Assembly: GCA_000471925.1 (NCBI GenBank)
Contig: CP006667.1
Location: forward strand, 3,906,001 to 3,970,000
Origin: Ralstonia pickettii DTP0602
GTDB taxonomy: Bacteria; Pseudomonadota; Gammaproteobacteria; Burkholderiales; Burkholderiaceae
Length of the DNA stretch: 64,000 bases
Direction: 5' to 3'
A program made the translations under genes and the position numbers. The notes beneath the pieces are model-generated. The model was not told the DNA's origin. It made no database searches and saw nothing but the letters and a program-made list of their open reading frames with translations. This document shows, in pieces, positions 61,865-64,000 of the stretch; within the stretch, counting starts at the first letter, position 1; every line of letters begins with the position of its first letter.

Positions 61865-62754
61865 CGGGTTTTCTCCGCGTTCTTACTCTTCAGTCGCGTC
61901 GGATTGTTGTTGGAAGTACCAGAAGCCGCTGCTGCCGCCTTCGCTTTCTCCGCTTTTTCCGCCCTGGCCGCCGCCGCAACCTGCGCGTCGGTCAGGAAGC
62001 GGGCATTGGCGGCACGGATGGCAAAGCCGTTGGGATAACGCAGGTCGGCGTAGTCGATCTGCTTGCCCCACTGCTCGGTGACCTGAGGCCATGCCGCCAC
62101 GAAACGCCTGACCCGCTGCTCCATGGCCGCGCGCTCGTCTTCGTTCTGCTCGCGGCCAAGCTCAACCACCATGCCGTTGGACAGCTTTGCCCGCCAGGCG
62201 TAGCGGCCCGACAGCGCCACTGCCAGCGGCTCGGCCTTGAGCGGCCTGAACCACTGGCGCATGACCTCGAGCTTCTCGATCACGTCGCCTTCGCTGCCCG
62301 GCGGCCCGTCCAGCGCCAGCAGCTGTGCATCCTCTTCCGCCTCGGCGGTGTTGGCGACGAACACCTCGCCATAGGTATTGACCAGGCGCCCGCTTTCCGG
62401 CGAGCCCCAGGTGCCGAGCGCCTCGTGTTCCTCGACCTCGACCGCCAGGCCGTTGGGCCACTCGCGCCGCACGCTCGCGCGCCGCACCCAAGGCACCGAC
62501 TCGAACGCCTGCCGCGCCGCGTTCAGGTCCAGCGTGAAGAAGTTGCCCGAGAGCTTGCCCAGCGCGCTGCCACGCACGCTGGGGGCGTTCACGTGGCGCA
62601 GCGCACCACCGTCCATCGGCGCGATCTCCACATGGGTGATGGCAAACACCGGTCGCTGCGCCAGCCACAGCAGGCCCGCCGCGAGCGCCATCAGCGCCAC
62701 CACCGCGTACAGCGTGGAAGCGATCAGGTTGAGCAGGCGTGCGTTATGCCACAT
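61861..62754 (-). CDS. ftsQ: Cell division protein FtsQ
   Basis: 297 residues from the ATG at 62754 (MWHNARLLNLIAST), 29 nt after ddlB; longer frames are shadows. One membrane helix (YAVVALMALAAGLLWLAQ) is followed by the POTRA domain (FAITHVEIAPMDG) and the beta domain (WVRRASVRREWPNGLAVEVE). A C-terminal Ala/Lys-rich tail (about 35 residues, AARAEKAEKAKAAAAASG) is longer than in E. coli. It links the early and late division proteins. Confidence 0.96.
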   Translation of the reverse strand: MWHNARLLNLIASTLYAVVALMALAAGLLWLAQRPVFAITHVEIAPMDGGALRHVNAPSVRGSALGKLSGNFFTLDLNAARQAFESVPWVRRASVRREWPNGLAVEVEEHEALGTWGSPESGRLVNTYGEVFVANTAEAEEDAQLLALDGPPGSEGDVIEKLEVMRQWFRPLKAEPLAVALSGRYAWRAKLSNGMVVELGREQNEDERAAMEQRVRRFVAAWPQVTEQWGKQIDYADLRYPNGFAIRAANARFLTDAQVAAAARAEKAEKAKAAAAASGTSNNNPTRLKSKNAEKTR

Positions 62755-62783
62755 GGTCCGGGGCAGTCCTATCGGTTGCGGTG

Positions 62784-63767
62784 TTATTCGGGTTTCCAGT
62801 GCTCGTTCGGATGCAGGTCCAGTGCCGCGGCGGCCACCACCTGCAGCACGAAGTCCTCGTAGCTGATGCCGGCCGCGCGCGCCGCCATCGGCACCAGCGA
62901 ATGGCCGGTCATCCCGGGCGAGGTATTCATCTCGAGCAGGAAAGGCTTGCCGTCGGCGCGCAGCATGACGTCGGCGCGCGCCCAGCCGCGGCAGCCCAGT
63001 ACGCGGTAGGCCTGCACCGTCAGCGCCTGGACTTCCCGTTCGACCTCGGGATCCAGACCTGACGGACACAAGTATTGGGTATCGTCAGTAAAGTACTTAT
63101 TTTGATAGTCGTAGTTGGCTTCGGGCGCGACGATGCGGATCACCGGCAGCGCTTCGGCGGTTTCGCCCTCGCCCACCAGCGGGCAGGTCAGCTCGGCGCC
63201 GTCGATGAAAACCTCGGCGATGACGTCGTTATCGAGCGCGGCCGCCTTCTCGAAAGCCGCGCGCATCTGGTCGGCGACGGTCACCTTGGTCAGGCCGATC
63301 GACGAGCCCTCGCGCGCCGGCTTGACGATCAGCGGCAGGCCCAGGTCGGCGGCCACGGCGTCAAAGTCGGTGTCCGCGTGCAGCATGGCAAAGCGCGGTG
63401 TGGCCAGGTCGTGGGTCATCCACAGGCGCTTGGTGGCCTGCTTGTCCATCGCCATGGCCGAGGCCAGCACGCCGCTGCCGGTATATGGCACGCCGAGCTG
63501 CTCGAGCAGGCCCTGCATGGTGCCGTCCTCGCCGTAGCGGCCGTGCAGCGCGATAAAGACGCGATCAAACTTGGCCGCGGCCAGTTCGGCCACACCCTGC
63601 AGGCCCGGGTCGAACGGGTGCGCATCGACGCCGCGCGAACGCAGCGCGGCCAGCACGCCGTTGCCCGACATCAGCGAGATCTCGCGCTCGGCCGAGCGGC
63701 CGCCCAGCAGCACGCCGACCTTGCCCAGCGACTTGGGATCGATAGTGGGATGGGCGACGAAGCTCAT
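62784..63767 (-). CDS. ddlB: D-alanine-D-alanine ligase
   Basis: 327 residues. ATP-grasp fold: [23 protein letters not shown] loop [14 protein letters not shown], catalytic region [20 protein letters not shown] then [20 protein letters not shown]. It makes the D-Ala-D-Ala dipeptide. GGGAGG precedes the ATG, which overlaps the murC stop (ATGA). Confidence 0.98.
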   Translation of the reverse strand: MSFVAHPTIDPKSLGKVGVLLGGRSAEREISLMSGNGVLAALRSRGVDAHPFDPGLQGVAELAAAKFDRVFIALHGRYGEDGTMQGLLEQLGVPYTGSGVLASAMAMDKQATKRLWMTHDLATPRFAMLHADTDFDAVAADLGLPLIVKPAREGSSIGLTKVTVADQMRAAFEKAAALDNDVIAEVFIDGAELTCPLVGEGETAEALPVIRIVAPEANYDYQNKYFTDDTQYLCPSGLDPEVEREVQALTVQAYRVLGCRGWARADVMLRADGKPFLLEMNTSPGMTGHSLVPMAARAAGISYEDFVLQVVAAAALDLHPNEHWKPE

Positions 63768-64000
63768 TGCTGGCCTCCCGCTTGCACCGATTGCTGGTGC
63801 GACACCAGTTGTCCCGGCACGGTCCCGATCGAGCCCGCGCCCATCGTCACGACCACATCGCCGGGCCGGACGGCATTCAGGATGGCCTGCGGCATTTCTT
63901 CCATCTGCTCCACGAAAACAGGTTCGACCTTGCCGGCCACGCGCAGCGCGCGGGTCAGCGCACGACCGTCGGCCGCCACGATCGGCGTCTCGCCGGCGGC
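63764..64000 (-). CDS. murC: UDP-N-acetylmuramate-L-alanine ligase, C-terminal end (partial)
   Basis: Only the last 78 residues are in the window; the gene continues to the right. [20 protein letters not shown] is the conserved C-terminal MurC motif. Its stop overlaps the ddlB start, the normal dcw order murC-ddlB-ftsQ-ftsA-ftsZ. Confidence 0.95.
   Translation of the reverse strand, partial: AAGETPIVAADGRALTRALRVAGKVEPVFVEQMEEMPQAILNAVRPGDVVVTMGAGSIGTVPGQLVSHQQSVQAGGQQ

Overview
This is a GC-rich window, and its gene order is that of a Burkholderiales chromosome, most likely Cupriavidus (or close Ralstonia). The run murC-ddlB-ftsQ-ftsA-ftsZ, peroxiredoxin, lpxC, dciA, secA, argJ, DUF815 ATPase, mutT, yacG, zapD, coaE, pilD-pilC-pilB, ispB, rplU-rpmA, obgE, proB is typical of that group. 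A Bug-type binding protein beside a CaiB/BaiF CoA transferase is also characteristic. The assignment comes from protein resemblance and synteny read by eye; no search was run.

Layout. 1-2.7 kb: end of a possible envelope or polysaccharide cluster (helical-barrel protein, YaiO-like outer membrane barrel, multi-pass membrane protein). 2.7-3.5 kb: a HicA-like/HTH pair that may be a toxin-antitoxin module. 3.9-8.0 kb: a CoA-thioester catabolic cluster (LysR, Bug receptor, CoA transferase, enoyl-CoA hydratase), all on the minus strand. 8.0-17.7 kb: an accessory, lower-GC, gene-poor stretch. It holds a PIN/zinc-ribbon protein, a SymE-like toxin, a patatin lipase, a four-helix membrane protein, an HNH-like protein and a PD-(D/E)XK-like protein, separated by decayed DNA that includes a shattered ATP-dependent DNA ligase gene. 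17.8-22.3 kb: nrdB and nrdA with a paired NrdR operator and a strikingly structured leader. 22.5-28.2 kb: ampD, a PilR/PilS-type two-component system, a PP0621-type protein and a CcsA/YpjD-like membrane protein. 28.3-31.6 kb: ffh, hpt, a LysE exporter and a broken pseudopilin gene. 31.6-33.9 kb: an AT-rich spacer, then a chitin-active LPMO gene interrupted by an amber codon and joined in frame to a GbsR/MarR-type regulator. 33.9-42.4 kb: a 2OG oxygenase, a lytic transglycosylase, proS, rppH, a CNP1-like lipoprotein, proB, obgE, rpmA and rplU. 42.5-50.1 kb: ispB, tRNA-Pro(CGG), pilBCD, coaE, zapD and yacG. 50.1-64 kb: an OPT transporter remnant, mutT, the DUF815 ATPase, argJ, secA, dciA, lpxC, a peroxiredoxin and the division cluster ftsZ-ftsA-ftsQ-ddlB-murC.

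How the genes work together. NrdAB supplies deoxynucleotides under apparent NrdR control. The pilBCD motor, platform and peptidase and the PilSR system about 20 kb away serve type IV pili. The dcw genes, lpxC, secA, ampD, the lytic transglycosylase and zapD serve envelope growth and division. The main candidates for unusual biology are the nrdA leader, the LPMO-regulator fusion, the PIN/zinc-ribbon gene overlapping a LysR gene, and the orphan HNH and PD-(D/E)XK proteins of the accessory stretch. I found no complete known defence operon and no CRISPR array.
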